Shown in pieces: positions 55,155 through 64,000 of a stretch of DNA of 64,000 nt. The stretch spans positions 193,446 through 257,445 of the forward strand of contig NZ_JALGYW010000003.1 of the NCBI RefSeq assembly GCF_023111095.1, read 5' to 3'. Source of the stretch: Maribellus sp. YY47. GTDB lineage: Bacteria; Bacteroidota; Bacteroidia; Bacteroidales; Prolixibacteraceae. Numbering within the stretch: position 1 is the stretch's first letter; each line of letters begins with the position of its first letter. The notes below the pieces were generated by a model that had not been told where the DNA came from, did no database searches, and saw only the letters and a program-made list of their open reading frames with translations. The translations under genes and the position numbers were made by a program.

Positions 55155-56804
55155 CTATTCGTTACGAATATCTACCTCTTTGAACATGTAGCGATTATCA
55201 CTTACCCTTAAACTCTTACCGCTGGCAGTAGTTACCTTTTTTAAGATTACCTGCCTGGTCGTGATATAGGGAAAGGCCTCGACAAATGAATCGTCGGTCA
55301 TCTTCGGATTAAAATTGGTAAAAATGGCCGGTCCCCGGTAATCCTCCGGATGATTCGTATCGTCGATGTATAGTCCCTCAATCATGATTTTTTCAGGCAT
55401 ATAACAGGTGTAGCCAAAGTTGTGCTGCCCCGAATTGGAACCACCAATAAGCGATGCACTAACGCTGCTTCCGTTTGCCGGAACAAAAACACAGTCGCGA
55501 ATAATCATTTCCCCCTTCCAGGTACTGCCGTAATCCGAGCGCAGGTTAATCAAAGTTCGTCCCCGAATCGTGGATTTTTCTACTATAAAAGTACCGCTCC
55601 CAATGGCATTAATTCCCTGATGGCCCAGCGTTGAGTTCCGAATGGTAGCATTGGCTACGCCCATATGTGCGTCGAACCGGGAAAACGTACATCCGTCGTA
55701 CAAAAGATTTTTGGAATAGTTCGATCCCATTATTCCCCAGTATCGGTTATCGTTAATATCGTTGGTCTGGCTACAATTTACAAACGAGACATTAAGGGCA
55801 CGATTCACGGTAATATCATAGGTTCCCATCGAAACCGGCACACCTGCCGAGCCTATTGTCTGGTAGGTTTTGTGCCCCGTGAGAATACAGTTTTTAACCG
55901 TTACCCAGGCACATTCACTGATATTGACGAAACCTCCATAAGGCGCACCATGACTTCCCTCGCCTACAATGCGGTGTTCCAGTCCATCCACCAGTACGTT
56001 GGAACGTTTGATGGCAATTCCCCGGTTGTAATACGTGTATTTCGACTCGGCACTGTTTGCAATCGTTGTAAAATGTCCGCCGGTAATGGTAAGTGTTTCC
56101 TCATCGATGGGGAGAGCTGTTACTTCGGTGATCTGATCAAAATCCCAAATGATCGGAGCGTCCATATTTACATTCCCATTTTTGTCGACAATAAAAATAT
56201 CGGTTTGCGAAGATCCGTTGTTTTGATTCGGCCCAAACCTGATGTAGCGTTTTACATTTGAATCGGTAACCGTGACCAGACAAGTGGCAGGTAATGAAAC
56301 AGCGATCTTTTTCTGATTTGTTTTCAACGAAACAATCCCCTCAGGTCTGAAAGCCTCCAGGGCCGAGTTCACCAAAAAAACATGCGCATTTCGGTTCTGT
56401 ACGTTTGTATCATCAATAACAAATCTGGCCTCTCCAAAATCGGTAGAGGTGCGAATAACAGCCGTGCGGTCCTTTCCTCCGATATAATAAGTGGCGCCGT
56501 CGTCGGCCTTTACGCCAAGCCCTTCCTGATTGGCAAAAGCATGTGTTGCCACCAGGGCTTCCATATCGTCGGTTTTCCCGTCGCCAACAGCGCCAAAATT
56601 ACTGTAACGCACCACTCCATCGGCTTTAAACTTTCGCAAATCTTTGGGAGACACATTTATTAGCATCTTCCCATCTTCGCTTGTTTGAACTATTGTTTTG
56701 CCTTTTTTGAATGTTATTACATGTTCAGGAGAATCGGCGTTGCTTTGGCCAAACGAGATCGTTACAAAAAGAAGTAAGGTAAAAATTAAAATTGCCTGTT
56801 TCAT
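55155..56804 (-). CDS. Secreted right-handed beta-helix protein (pectate-lyase/GH28-like fold)
   Basis: A 549-residue protein with signal peptide (ending TISFGQ, residue 20). RYSNFGAVGDGKTDDMEALVA near residue 70 is the usual start of the pectin-lyase-like fold. Repeating strand motifs follow (NVLVDGLEHRIVGEGS, VTVKNCILTGHKTYQ, LLYDGCTFSRFDAHMG, ATIRNSTLGHQGIN). The catalytic aspartates of GH28 are not clear, so it may be a lyase or a binding protein of unknown substrate. It is alone between two decayed genes and does not appear to belong to the sialic acid operon. Confidence 0.75.
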   Translation of the reverse strand: MKQAILIFTLLLFVTISFGQSNADSPEHVITFKKGKTIVQTSEDGKMLINVSPKDLRKFKADGVVRYSNFGAVGDGKTDDMEALVATHAFANQEGLGVKADDGATYYIGGKDRTAVIRTSTDFGEARFVIDDTNVQNRNAHVFLVNSALEAFRPEGIVSLKTNQKKIAVSLPATCLVTVTDSNVKRYIRFGPNQNNGSSQTDIFIVDKNGNVNMDAPIIWDFDQITEVTALPIDEETLTITGGHFTTIANSAESKYTYYNRGIAIKRSNVLVDGLEHRIVGEGSHGAPYGGFVNISECAWVTVKNCILTGHKTYQTIGSAGVPVSMGTYDITVNRALNVSFVNCSQTNDINDNRYWGIMGSNYSKNLLYDGCTFSRFDAHMGVANATIRNSTLGHQGINAIGSGTFIVEKSTIRGRTLINLRSDYGSTWKGEMIIRDCVFVPANGSSVSASLIGGSNSGQHNFGYTCYMPEKIMIEGLYIDDTNHPEDYRGPAIFTNFNPKMTDDSFVEAFPYITTRQVILKKVTTASGKSLRVSDNRYMFKEVDIRNE

Positions 56805-57096
56805 CGGTATTATGGTTTAGTCAGCCCCGAAAATATAAACTCTGAATTAATCCCACAAATTTTAGCTATCGACATTTCACCTGAAGTGCGTTAACGGTCT
56901 GTTGGTTGGAAGATTTCAGGCTGTATCTCTTCCCCTGATTTTCGAACCTCTTAATTAACAAATGTTCTCAACTCGCTAAAACGCCACTTCTGCCTTATAA
57001 AAATTGCAGTAACTTTTTCGAATCTGCACAACATTTCCTCCTTCAATCGTGTTATTATAAGCTATTTTAGGTTTCCTTTGCGATCAAAATAAAACG

Positions 57097-57717
57097 ATGA
57101 TAAAAAATATGCTATTCAGCCTCACTCCCAAACGCCTAGCCATCCTGAACCGCTATTACAGGATCACAAGGTTTTATTCCTTTCTGAAAAGTACGGCGTA
57201 CAAGGGAGGCACTGTTACGGCTATTTTTGTACTGATATTAATCAGCCTCGAAATATTTCTTTTGGATTTTAATTTGTTGCTCAACAACCTCGTAACAGTC
57301 TATTCTCCCAAGATTATATACTCGGTTTTTCTGCTGTCTGAAACCATTTTAGGTTTATTGCCACCCGAAGTATTTATTGCCTGGGCCTCTAAAATTGAAA
57401 CGCCGTGGGGCTCTTTATTTATACTGGCCTCTTTATCGTATCTGGGAGGAATAATCGCCTACTTTGTGGGTACCCGGTTGTCTATGATCCCCTACATAAA
57501 AAACCGTATTGAAACAAAATTGCAAAAACACATTATCAACCTCAGGAAATGGGGCGGTTTGTTTGTTTTCCTGGGCGCCGTTTCGCCCATCCCGCATTCG
57601 ATTGTTAGCCTGGCGTCGGGCCTGATCAAATACAATTTTAAAAACTATTTGCTTTGGGCGCTTTTCCGCTACATGCGTTTTATCCTTTACGCCTTTGTCA
57701 TCTTTGGAATTTTTTAA
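57097..57717 (+). CDS. VTT-domain (DedA/SNARE-associated-like) membrane protein
   Basis: A 206-residue inner-membrane protein with five or six hydrophobic helices. The re-entrant motif of the VTT family is visible as LLPPEVFIAWAS near residue 88, with LASLSYLGGIIAYFVGTRLS near 115 and the second half-site GAVSPIPHSIVSLASGL near 165. Members flip or transport phospholipids such as undecaprenyl phosphate. It has an N-terminal extension of about 35 basic residues. A TTCCTTTG box lies about 20 bases upstream. Confidence 0.82.
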   Translation: MIKNMLFSLTPKRLAILNRYYRITRFYSFLKSTAYKGGTVTAIFVLILISLEIFLLDFNLLLNNLVTVYSPKIIYSVFLLSETILGLLPPEVFIAWASKIETPWGSLFILASLSYLGGIIAYFVGTRLSMIPYIKNRIETKLQKHIINLRKWGGLFVFLGAVSPIPHSIVSLASGLIKYNFKNYLLWALFRYMRFILYAFVIFGIF

Positions 57718-57886
57718 GCTCCACCTTTAGCCTACTTTCCCTTTTCGGATATAAATAGCCCCAAATCATTTTGTTGGCAGTGTCAAAGCGTTTCAAAATT
57801 GTAACTCTTATTCCGAATACGAGTATTAATCGATAAAACAAAACAACGGGCACACGTTGGTAGCCCTTTTGATTTCGATGATATGA

Positions 57887-58118
57887 AACGCCCAACCGGC
57901 TCTGCAATACTCGCACGAATCGACCGCCATCTGTATGATCCACGACTGGATGCCGAGGCACAACTTCCGTTAGCTGGCCCCAGATGGGAATTCCTGCCAC
58001 CCAAAAATATTTTGAGTTTCCGGGGATTTCTATCATGAAGATTGAAAACCAAAAGATAAGCTGGGATAAAGATTACTGGGACTGGAACGCTTTTCTGCAG
58101 GCAATTGGTGTTGTTTAG
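57887..58118 (+). pseudogene. Remnant of a SnoaL-like (ester cyclase) gene
   Basis: One frame carries PALQYSHESTAICMIHDW and hits a stop at 57971-57973. A second frame continues QMGIPATQKYFEFPGIS then IMKIENQKISWDKDYWDW and ends naturally at 58116-58118. The pattern GIPAT-K-FEFPGISI-KIE-GKI...WDYWDW is the C-terminal half of SnoaL-like NTF2-fold proteins. The N-terminal part is not recognisable. It is non-functional. Confidence 0.55.
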
Positions 58119-58224
58119 TAGTGCGTATCCGGTTGAAATGAAAACACGAATTTCCTTTTTTAAATAAAAAAATACCGCCGCACAAAAACCTGTTACCGAT
58201 AATACCTCTGCGTGCATAATACAA

Positions 58225-58250
58225 AAAAGCCTCTCTTGCGAGAGGCTTTT
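58225..58250 (-). terminator. Terminator of the GH16/BACON operon
   Basis: AAAAGCCTCTC (58225-58235) and GAGAGGCTTTT (58240-58250) form a perfect stem with a four-base loop. On the minus strand the loop reads GCAA and a T tract follows. Confidence 0.8.
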
Positions 58251-58287
58251 AAGGGTCATTAAACCTAAATCTAATCAAACTAAACTA

Positions 58288-58311
58288 GAGGACACTGGTG
58301 CAACAGTGTCC
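58288..58311 (-). terminator. Second hairpin after the GH16 gene
   Basis: AGGACACTG (58288-58296) and CAGTGTCCT (58303-58311) form a perfect 9-bp stem, 86 bases after the GH16 stop and ahead of the main terminator. There is no T tract, so it may protect the 3' end. Confidence 0.55.
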
Positions 58312-58396
58312 TAAACACTCTACCTTTTCAACTAATTAAGTACCTCGTCATCGAGTGAAAATTCATTACTGAATTTTCTATTTATGAGAATTTATC

Positions 58397-59584
58397 TTAC
58401 AAAGTAATTACACGTACCCAGTCTACCCACATCTCACCGGGCAGGTCCTGATCATAAATGGGTCCCGGCCAGGTTCCTGTTCCTCCAAGCGAGAAGTTTA
58501 AAATGATATCATAATTCCAATCGCCAAAAGGATATTGCGAGCTTGTTTTACCTTGTTTCAGGTAACGCATGGTTTCAACTCCATCGACAAAAAATACAAC
58601 TGCTTCATCGCTGCGCTCCACGGCATAAATGTGCCATTCGGTAACGTCGTAAGTTGGCGCAACACCCGTAGTGTTGTCAAGTTTAGTATCCTGGTCGTCG
58701 TTGTAGTGTAACGTCTGGTAAATTTGAGCAGGCGTTCCCTGTATCCATTCCATGATGTCAATTTCTCCGGCCGATGGCCAGGCTGTTCCGTTAATTGGCA
58801 TTTGCCAGATTGCCGGGAATCCGCCACGCACTTTTTTGGTCAGGCGTGCTTTTACTTCAACGCGTGAATTTTTTGGAAAACCATTGTATGTGCGGATACC
58901 TGCATTTTTATAATCGTCGCCGTCTTTTTTGGCCGTCAGTTTCAGGTAACCGTCTTCAACTTTTACGGTTTCGTAGCCTTCAACAGCAGCAAAATAGCGG
59001 GCCCAGGCTGAAGAACCTGCTGTACAAAGTTTCCAAACCTCCTGGTCAGGAACAGGATTAGCTGCATTAAAAAGATCGATAAACAGCGTACCCGGTTCAT
59101 TTACCTTGGGTTCATCTGCGGTTCCTGCGCCACTCACTTCACCCACATAATCTTCCAGTTTAAAAGCAATTTTATAGCTCTCATTTTTGGCTGTGGTAAC
59201 GGTGTAAACTTCCACCTTTTCCCAGTAATCGCGCACATTGTAAACCTTCCCTCCTGCCGATATCTGAATACTATCGGTAATGGCCGGCGGTACCGGCGAC
59301 ATTGTGGCGCCATCAAGCAGCCTGTAGCTGACCGCTTTAATCGCTTCGCTATACTGAATTCCGTAAAAACGGGCAGTATCCACTCCATTTACCGGATTGC
59401 GATCAAGTTTTGCAACAATCTTTACATTCTCTGTTGTTTGCACGGTAATATGGTCAATCGGAATAATTCTTCCGTCTTCTGTTTCCGGGAAATTAAAAGG
59501 ATTATCATCACCTGCTTCTTCGGAACAGGCAGTGATGCTTGCCCCCAGGAATAAAAGGCCTAATAAATAATTCTTGTATCTCAT
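58397..59584 (-). CDS. GH16 family endo-beta-glucanase-like lipoprotein
   Basis: A 395-residue lipoprotein (LFLGASITAC). Residues 25-165 are a beta-rich leader domain, and the GH16 domain begins near 175. The catalytic motif GEIDIMEW (E, D, E) lies near residue 272, and VKARLTKKVRGGFPAIWQMP precedes it as in laminarinases. It should cut beta-1,3- or mixed-linked glucan, although GH16 also includes porphyranases and agarases. It is the last gene of an operon with two BACON proteins and a SusD protein, so a surface-exposed endo-enzyme is likely. Confidence 0.88.
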   Translation of the reverse strand: MRYKNYLLGLLFLGASITACSEEAGDDNPFNFPETEDGRIIPIDHITVQTTENVKIVAKLDRNPVNGVDTARFYGIQYSEAIKAVSYRLLDGATMSPVPPAITDSIQISAGGKVYNVRDYWEKVEVYTVTTAKNESYKIAFKLEDYVGEVSGAGTADEPKVNEPGTLFIDLFNAANPVPDQEVWKLCTAGSSAWARYFAAVEGYETVKVEDGYLKLTAKKDGDDYKNAGIRTYNGFPKNSRVEVKARLTKKVRGGFPAIWQMPINGTAWPSAGEIDIMEWIQGTPAQIYQTLHYNDDQDTKLDNTTGVAPTYDVTEWHIYAVERSDEAVVFFVDGVETMRYLKQGKTSSQYPFGDWNYDIILNFSLGGTGTWPGPIYDQDLPGEMWVDWVRVITL

Positions 59585-59656
59585 TGTTTAATTTTTTCTA
59601 GTTAATCAAAATATCTTCCGGAAACCGGCTCGGTCTCCGGAAGATTATAATACTGC

Positions 59657-61261
59657 TTAGTCTTTCCAATCAATGTTTGGAGTATATTCAAACCACTCGA
59701 AAGTAGTAGAGCCACTGGCTCCAATAAGTTGAATTTTAAATTCAGAATCATACGCCATCTGGTACGCACCATAACATGCTACCTTGCTAATCGCAGATGT
59801 TCTGGCATTTCCATCACAGATATAATCGTGACGATTCACCTCATCTAAATGATATGTAATGTGCATAGCGCCATTACTATCTGTTAAATTAAGGCCAAAT
59901 GTATGTTCTGCAGTCATATCGATTGTACCAACAAAGTTCGCCACCTGCGGACCGGCAAATCCCCAAGGAGAAACAAAGGTCCACAGTTTATTTTTTGCCG
60001 CGGTATTGTTCAGCCCGATGGTAATGCTGTGCGCCGTTGTCGGATTATTCGGATTGACATAGGAAATCACAATAGCACACCAGGTTGCACTAGACATATC
60101 CTTCACCTTCACTTTAAAATTACCCGGTTTGAAGTCTGTTCGCTGAACACCAGCCTGGGAGAATATTGCGCCTGCATCGCTGGCAATAGGCTTTTCATAG
60201 CCATCAATAACATTCCATGCTCCAAGTCCACCGGCATCCATCATTGTTCGGGTTGGCTGAGGAGTATTGGCCTGTTTAATGGTTACCGATTTTGTTACCA
60301 CCTCGGCACCTTCAACTTCCGGCGTATTAAATACGATGTTGGCAACACGTACTTCCGCAGTTGTGTTTTCAGTCATCTCTACAGTGATTACACCATTCCC
60401 GTTGAATTCGGTTTGTCCCACAATCGAGTACCAATCATCGCTGTCATTCTCTTTACTGGCAATCCAGTCTCCATTCGATTCAACTGCAATAGTGAATTGG
60501 TTGGCACCCGCATTATAAATCCGGAAATATCCAAACTCCTGTTGCTCTGCCGGAATAACAGGGATCAGGATAATACCTTCCTGCGTACACTGCACTTCCA
60601 CTTTAGTCTCTTCGTTTTTGTTCCGGTCGAAGATGGTCAGTTTACCTACACGTTCTTCACCCAGGTTAGCATTGAAACTTAGTCGTACTTCTGTTTCTGT
60701 ATCCTTTTTGGCTTCACCGCCTGAAGCATTCTCTTCAATGGAAAGCCAGTTACTACCTTCTGTCACTTCAATCGACCAGGGTTGATTGGCTTTTACAACA
60801 AAACTCGCTGTTCCCAGTTCTTTGCTTTTCAACACTCCTGTTTCTGCAGCTTCCGCAGTCAGATAAGCAATACCTTTTTGCTCTAGAGCAAAGGTTTTAC
60901 CGACCCAATAATCGCTCTGAATTTTAATGCTGTCCAATCGATCGTCCAACTCGGTATTTGGCGCACACTCGATGGTAACCGTTGTTACCGAGTCTGCAGG
61001 CCCTTCGCTTGGAGAAATGGTGTACCAATCAGCCGTTCCGTGTACTTTCCACGCATGGTCAGACTTTACACGCAACTGAACCGTTACCGTTCCTTGTGCA
61101 TCTACGAGGTAGTAGTCATCGACAGTATTTTTACCCAATTCCTCATACCGCAGATCCACACCTTCCAGTAATTCGTCATCCGAATCACACGAAGTAATCA
61201 TCCAACTCAAACCAACCATCAGCAGGCTGAGTAATCCGATTGTATATAATCTGTTTTTCAT
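59657..61261 (-). CDS. BACON-domain surface glycan-binding lipoprotein 1
   Basis: A 534-residue lipoprotein (WMITSCDSDD, cysteine 25). BACON-type repeats are visible near 45-135 (VKSDHAWKVHGTADWYTISP), 150-235 (VKANQPWSIEVTEGSNWLSI) and 240-335 (VESNGDWIASKENDSDDWYSIVG). A C-terminal lectin-like jelly-roll domain of about 200 residues starts at MMDAGGLGAWNVIDG. BACON modules act as spacers that hold glycan-binding domains away from the cell. It is between the second BACON gene and GH16 in one direction. Confidence 0.8.
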   Translation of the reverse strand: MKNRLYTIGLLSLLMVGLSWMITSCDSDDELLEGVDLRYEELGKNTVDDYYLVDAQGTVTVQLRVKSDHAWKVHGTADWYTISPSEGPADSVTTVTIECAPNTELDDRLDSIKIQSDYWVGKTFALEQKGIAYLTAEAAETGVLKSKELGTASFVVKANQPWSIEVTEGSNWLSIEENASGGEAKKDTETEVRLSFNANLGEERVGKLTIFDRNKNEETKVEVQCTQEGIILIPVIPAEQQEFGYFRIYNAGANQFTIAVESNGDWIASKENDSDDWYSIVGQTEFNGNGVITVEMTENTTAEVRVANIVFNTPEVEGAEVVTKSVTIKQANTPQPTRTMMDAGGLGAWNVIDGYEKPIASDAGAIFSQAGVQRTDFKPGNFKVKVKDMSSATWCAIVISYVNPNNPTTAHSITIGLNNTAAKNKLWTFVSPWGFAGPQVANFVGTIDMTAEHTFGLNLTDSNGAMHITYHLDEVNRHDYICDGNARTSAISKVACYGAYQMAYDSEFKIQLIGASGSTTFEWFEYTPNIDWKD

Positions 61262-61297
61262 ATTTATTCTTTTATTTAAGTAAGTATCCTTTAAGGA

Positions 61298-61329
61298 AAG
61301 CCCTTACCTGTCATAGACAAGGGCTTTTT
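61298..61329. terminator. Hairpin between the two BACON genes
   Basis: AAGCCCTT (61298-61305) and AAGGGCTT (61319-61326) pair with a 13-base loop, and T and A tracts lie on both sides. It may attenuate transcription inside the operon. Confidence 0.5.
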
Positions 61330-61374
61330 AAATCCTTGTTATTTTTTACAGGATGGAATTAAAACTCCATGCTG

Positions 61375-62898
61375 TTACTCATAGGCTACTGCCTTAAATG
61401 ATTTCAAAACGCAATAATCGGTAGCATCAGCTGCCTGATTCGGGAAATACAGACAGTAGGCAAAACCGGGAGTGCCAACCCACTTAGCGTCGTCGGTTGC
61501 AACGGCGTGTGTTTTATTTGTCATCAGTTCTCCTGCAGCATTGAATACATCCAGAGTAATGCCATTATTGGCACTGTATTCGCTTCTGATGGTCCGGATA
61601 TCGTTACACTGATATTTTAAAACAGTTACGTTTTGCCAGGTTAACCACCAGCCATTACCACCGCCGTTGTTTACACGCCAGTCGTTTGGTCCGGCCACTG
61701 ACCCTGAGATATTACTCATTACAATGTGAGTATTCGGAACCACTCCTGCATTATAATCAACTGCACCTTGAATAGCCAATGGCATTGTGGTTGAGATTTC
61801 TGAAAATTCCCAAACAAATTCACCTCTTTTATAATGATTAGGGAAACGAATTTCGTAACCGTCAGCCCTTTTTAACAAGATACCTTCTTCGGTAAGCATT
61901 CCCTCAGGTAATTCTACTTCAACACCATTTACTCTGTCCCAAACAATAAAGGCAGCACCTTCTTGTTTCACCACAACCTCGGTAGTTAAACCACCACCTG
62001 CAAGGGTAACAATTGCTTCGCGTGGAGCAAAGTTAGAGTTGTTGTCGAAAGTGAATTCCAGCGCATCGCCATTGCGGGTAAGCGAGGTAATCCAGGTTGC
62101 TTCTGTTTCGGCAGTCCAGTCTACTGAAGCGTCGATGCCAACAGTAACAGTTGCTTCGGGTTGAGCAGGAACAGCACTTAAAACTTCAGCATCTTCAGCC
62201 AATACTTCAAGAGAGATACCTTTCTGTACAATTGTTCTTACTACTTCATCCATTGTTGTTTTCAATGTAAAAGAAGCTTCTCTTTTTAATCCGCTGTTTG
62301 CCTGCGCTGTTACATCAATAGTAACCGGCTCGTCAGACGCAGTACCTGAAATAGCGCTAAATGTTACCCAAGGTTGGTCGCAAACAATTTCCCAGGCTTT
62401 GTTTGAAAGGATGGTCATTGTTTTGGTTTCCGCCGGATCGGTAGCAAATTCTTCATACAAGGCAGGACCTTCCACATGCAGGTTACCGCGAGGCGCCTGA
62501 ACCACTTTTACTACAACCGGTTCGTTAACATTTTCAGCAGTGATTGTTAGCGTAGCCACACGTGGACTTGTAGTGGTATTGGTAGTCATTTTAACAGTAA
62601 CTTCAGCAACCAATGCGCTTGCTGCACTGTTCCCGGGAGTTACTACACACCAGCTTTGCTCTTCGGCATCGGTTGCCACAGAAATTTGCCAGGGTGTGTT
62701 TGCACTTACACTGAATACAATATTTTCGGGCGATAAAGTTTGTGCATCGTATTGTGCCAAAGCGTCGCTGGTCAGAGCCGGAGCGCCCACCACCTGAGAA
62801 TCGATTCCACCGTACTCTTCACACGATGAAAATAGTCCTGTAATAGCTAAAATTAAGATTAAAGCTGCAGCTATATTTTTAAATTTATTTGTCTTCAT
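61375..62898 (-). CDS. BACON-domain surface glycan-binding lipoprotein 2
   Basis: A 507-residue lipoprotein (ITGLFSSC, cysteine 26). Three BACON-like repeats are visible near 55-135 (VSANTPWQISVATDAEEQSW), 145-230 (ILSNKAWEIVCDQPWVTFSA) and 235-315 (GIDASVDWTAETEATWITSL). The C-terminal 190 residues (from VWDRVNGVEVELPEG) form a beta-rich domain with many tryptophans (NGWWLTWQN), a likely carbohydrate site. It immediately follows the SusD gene, where such proteins usually bind the target polysaccharide. Confidence 0.8.
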   Translation of the reverse strand: MKTNKFKNIAAALILILAITGLFSSCEEYGGIDSQVVGAPALTSDALAQYDAQTLSPENIVFSVSANTPWQISVATDAEEQSWCVVTPGNSAASALVAEVTVKMTTNTTTSPRVATLTITAENVNEPVVVKVVQAPRGNLHVEGPALYEEFATDPAETKTMTILSNKAWEIVCDQPWVTFSAISGTASDEPVTIDVTAQANSGLKREASFTLKTTMDEVVRTIVQKGISLEVLAEDAEVLSAVPAQPEATVTVGIDASVDWTAETEATWITSLTRNGDALEFTFDNNSNFAPREAIVTLAGGGLTTEVVVKQEGAAFIVWDRVNGVEVELPEGMLTEEGILLKRADGYEIRFPNHYKRGEFVWEFSEISTTMPLAIQGAVDYNAGVVPNTHIVMSNISGSVAGPNDWRVNNGGGNGWWLTWQNVTVLKYQCNDIRTIRSEYSANNGITLDVFNAAGELMTNKTHAVATDDAKWVGTPGFAYCLYFPNQAADATDYCVLKSFKAVAYE

Positions 62899-62934
62899 TA
62901 GATATAATTTTTTCTTGAATAAAACCTAAATCAA

Positions 62935-64000
62935 TTAATTCCATCCGTTGTTTTGAGGCGCCAGATTGGTGTTTACGAAAAGCTTTTCCTGTGGAATCGG
63001 ATACAAATTCATCGCTTCTTTCCACTGGCGTGTTTCGTACACTATTTTGCGGTATTCTTTCCGGCCTTCATTCTCCAGAATTCTGATGCCATAAAGTTCC
63101 CGTTGTGTTTCAGCACCAATTCCCCAACGGCGGATGTCCCAGAAGCGGTGATCTTCAAAAGCAAATTCCACTCTCCATTCGTTACGCAGCGCGGTAACAA
63201 ACTCTTCTTTGGTACCGATAAGCTTTGCAGGCATTCCGGCATTGGCACGTACTTCGTTCAGGGCTTCCAAAGCCGATTTGGTGTAAGTACCATCGGTATA
63301 ATTTGGATCGCCAAAAGCATTAATCATTGATTCGGCATACGAAAGCAGGGTTTCAGCATAACGATAGGCCACCCAGGTGTGTTTGAATACCGACTCCTGT
63401 CCTACCTCGAAATTGGTTCCCTCAATCACGTATTTCTTCAGGAAATAGCCGGTTGGCGTTCCACCTTCGATTACTGAGAGGTTATCGGCGCCACCGTCTT
63501 TCACATCGATAGTGGTACCTTTAAACGTCATTCCGTCGGCCAGTACCGTTTTGTAAAAACGAGGATCGCGATTGGCGAACGGCTGTGCAGCATCAAATTC
63601 AGGGTCTTCACTCACCCAGCCCAGGTCGGTAAGTGTTACCGCATAACCGTTAATGGTTTCAAAGGCATCAACCAGATTTTGAGACGGGAAAGTTCCCGAC
63701 GCCAAAGTACTGCGTTTGCCGGCGGTTAAACGAATCGGGAAATTATCCAATTCGAACGATGAGCTGTTTCCGTTACGAATCAGCATGATTGCTTCCGGAG
63801 ACGTAGGATTATTCGCTACACCATTGGGGTCCAAGCGGTACAATCCGTTTTCTTCGCTCAGTTGAATCAGATTCCAGGCTGCCTCTGCCGATGCTTTCCA
63901 TTTCGCCACATCCGAAGTTGGGTTGTGCAGTTTACTGGCAGCATAAAGCAGCGCTTTCGATTTCAAAGCATAAGCATATCCGCGGGTTACGCGTCCCACT
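62935..64000 (-). CDS. SusD/RagB-family protein, C-terminal 354 residues (runs off the right edge)
   Basis: The frame is open to the window edge, so the N-terminus, signal and lipobox lie outside. The SusD end is clear: ALEALNEVRANAGMP, NEWRVEFAFEDHRFWDIRRW and the final LYPIPQEKLFVNTNLAPQNNGWN. It would form the binding partner of a SusC transporter expected further right. It heads the part of the beta-glucan-type locus seen here (SusD, two BACON proteins, GH16). Confidence 0.9.
   Translation of the reverse strand, partial: VGRVTRGYAYALKSKALLYAASKLHNPTSDVAKWKASAEAAWNLIQLSEENGLYRLDPNGVANNPTSPEAIMLIRNGNSSSFELDNFPIRLTAGKRSTLASGTFPSQNLVDAFETINGYAVTLTDLGWVSEDPEFDAAQPFANRDPRFYKTVLADGMTFKGTTIDVKDGGADNLSVIEGGTPTGYFLKKYVIEGTNFEVGQESVFKHTWVAYRYAETLLSYAESMINAFGDPNYTDGTYTKSALEALNEVRANAGMPAKLIGTKEEFVTALRNEWRVEFAFEDHRFWDIRRWGIGAETQRELYGIRILENEGRKEYRKIVYETRQWKEAMNLYPIPQEKLFVNTNLAPQNNGWN

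Noticed and set aside
57783-58259. 158-codon minus-strand open frame
   Set aside because: Composition is unlike a protein and it is the complement of the SnoaL-like remnant and the terminator.

Overview
The window looks like the chromosome of a glycan-degrading, probably marine or gut-associated member of the Bacteroidota. The evidence is SusC/SusD outer-membrane glycan uptake pairs, BACON-domain surface lipoproteins, promoters of the TTTG-N18-20-TAnnTTTG type, many lipoprotein signals, a carboxyspermidine-type polyamine pathway, and moderate GC. An order-level placement (Marinilabiliales-like) is only an impression. No rRNA, tRNA, CRISPR array, transposase or integrase gene was seen.

Layout. 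1-4.8 kb: polyamine synthesis (a partial PLP decarboxylase, a carboxy(nor)spermidine dehydrogenase, nspC), then a GH29 fucosidase. 4.9-5.45 kb: a stand-alone transcription unit with a near-perfect Bacteroidota promoter, many tetraloop hairpins and a 12-bp terminator stem, which I read as an unidentified structured RNA of about 530 nt. 5.5-14.5 kb: core genes (kdsA, DinB-like, Dabb-like, SpmA/SpmB-like, tex, an alanine/glycine:sodium symporter).

14.5-21.2 kb is the accessory part. It has degenerate heptanucleotide arrays, a ~170-190-bp direct repeat flanking one outer-membrane-protein gene, REP-like palindromes, a 53-residue membrane protein, and a stretch that looks like integron gene cassettes without an integrase. 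In that stretch, an OLD-type ATPase/TOPRIM gene and two small secreted or anchored proteins are separated by attC-like imperfect palindromes. 21.2-38 kb holds an M16 protease, an acetyl-xylan-esterase-like hydrolase, katG, an MFS permease, palindromic repeats, a molybdenum hydroxylase cluster (xdhC-like, large and 2Fe-2S subunits) and an M14 carboxypeptidase gene broken by an internal deletion plus frameshift.

38-54.5 kb is a complete sialoglycan utilisation locus on the minus strand: SusC/SusD (NanO/NanU type), sialidase, GH20 hexosaminidase, two-domain sialate O-acetylesterase, NanA lyase, NanM-type mutarotase, AGE-type 2-epimerase and an MFS transporter. A divergent FadR-type GntR regulator sits beside it, and a GTnnnAC palindrome lies at the predicted transcription start of the operon. 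The encoded route is deacetylation and desialylation outside or in the periplasm, import, cleavage of Neu5Ac to ManNAc plus pyruvate, and epimerisation to GlcNAc. No hexosamine kinase is in the window.

54.5-58.4 kb contains two decayed small genes (a YdhR-like monooxygenase and a SnoaL-like protein) around a beta-helix protein and a VTT-domain membrane protein. 58.4-64 kb is the distal part of a second polysaccharide locus (SusD fragment, two BACON lipoproteins, GH16), probably for a beta-glucan, running off the right edge.
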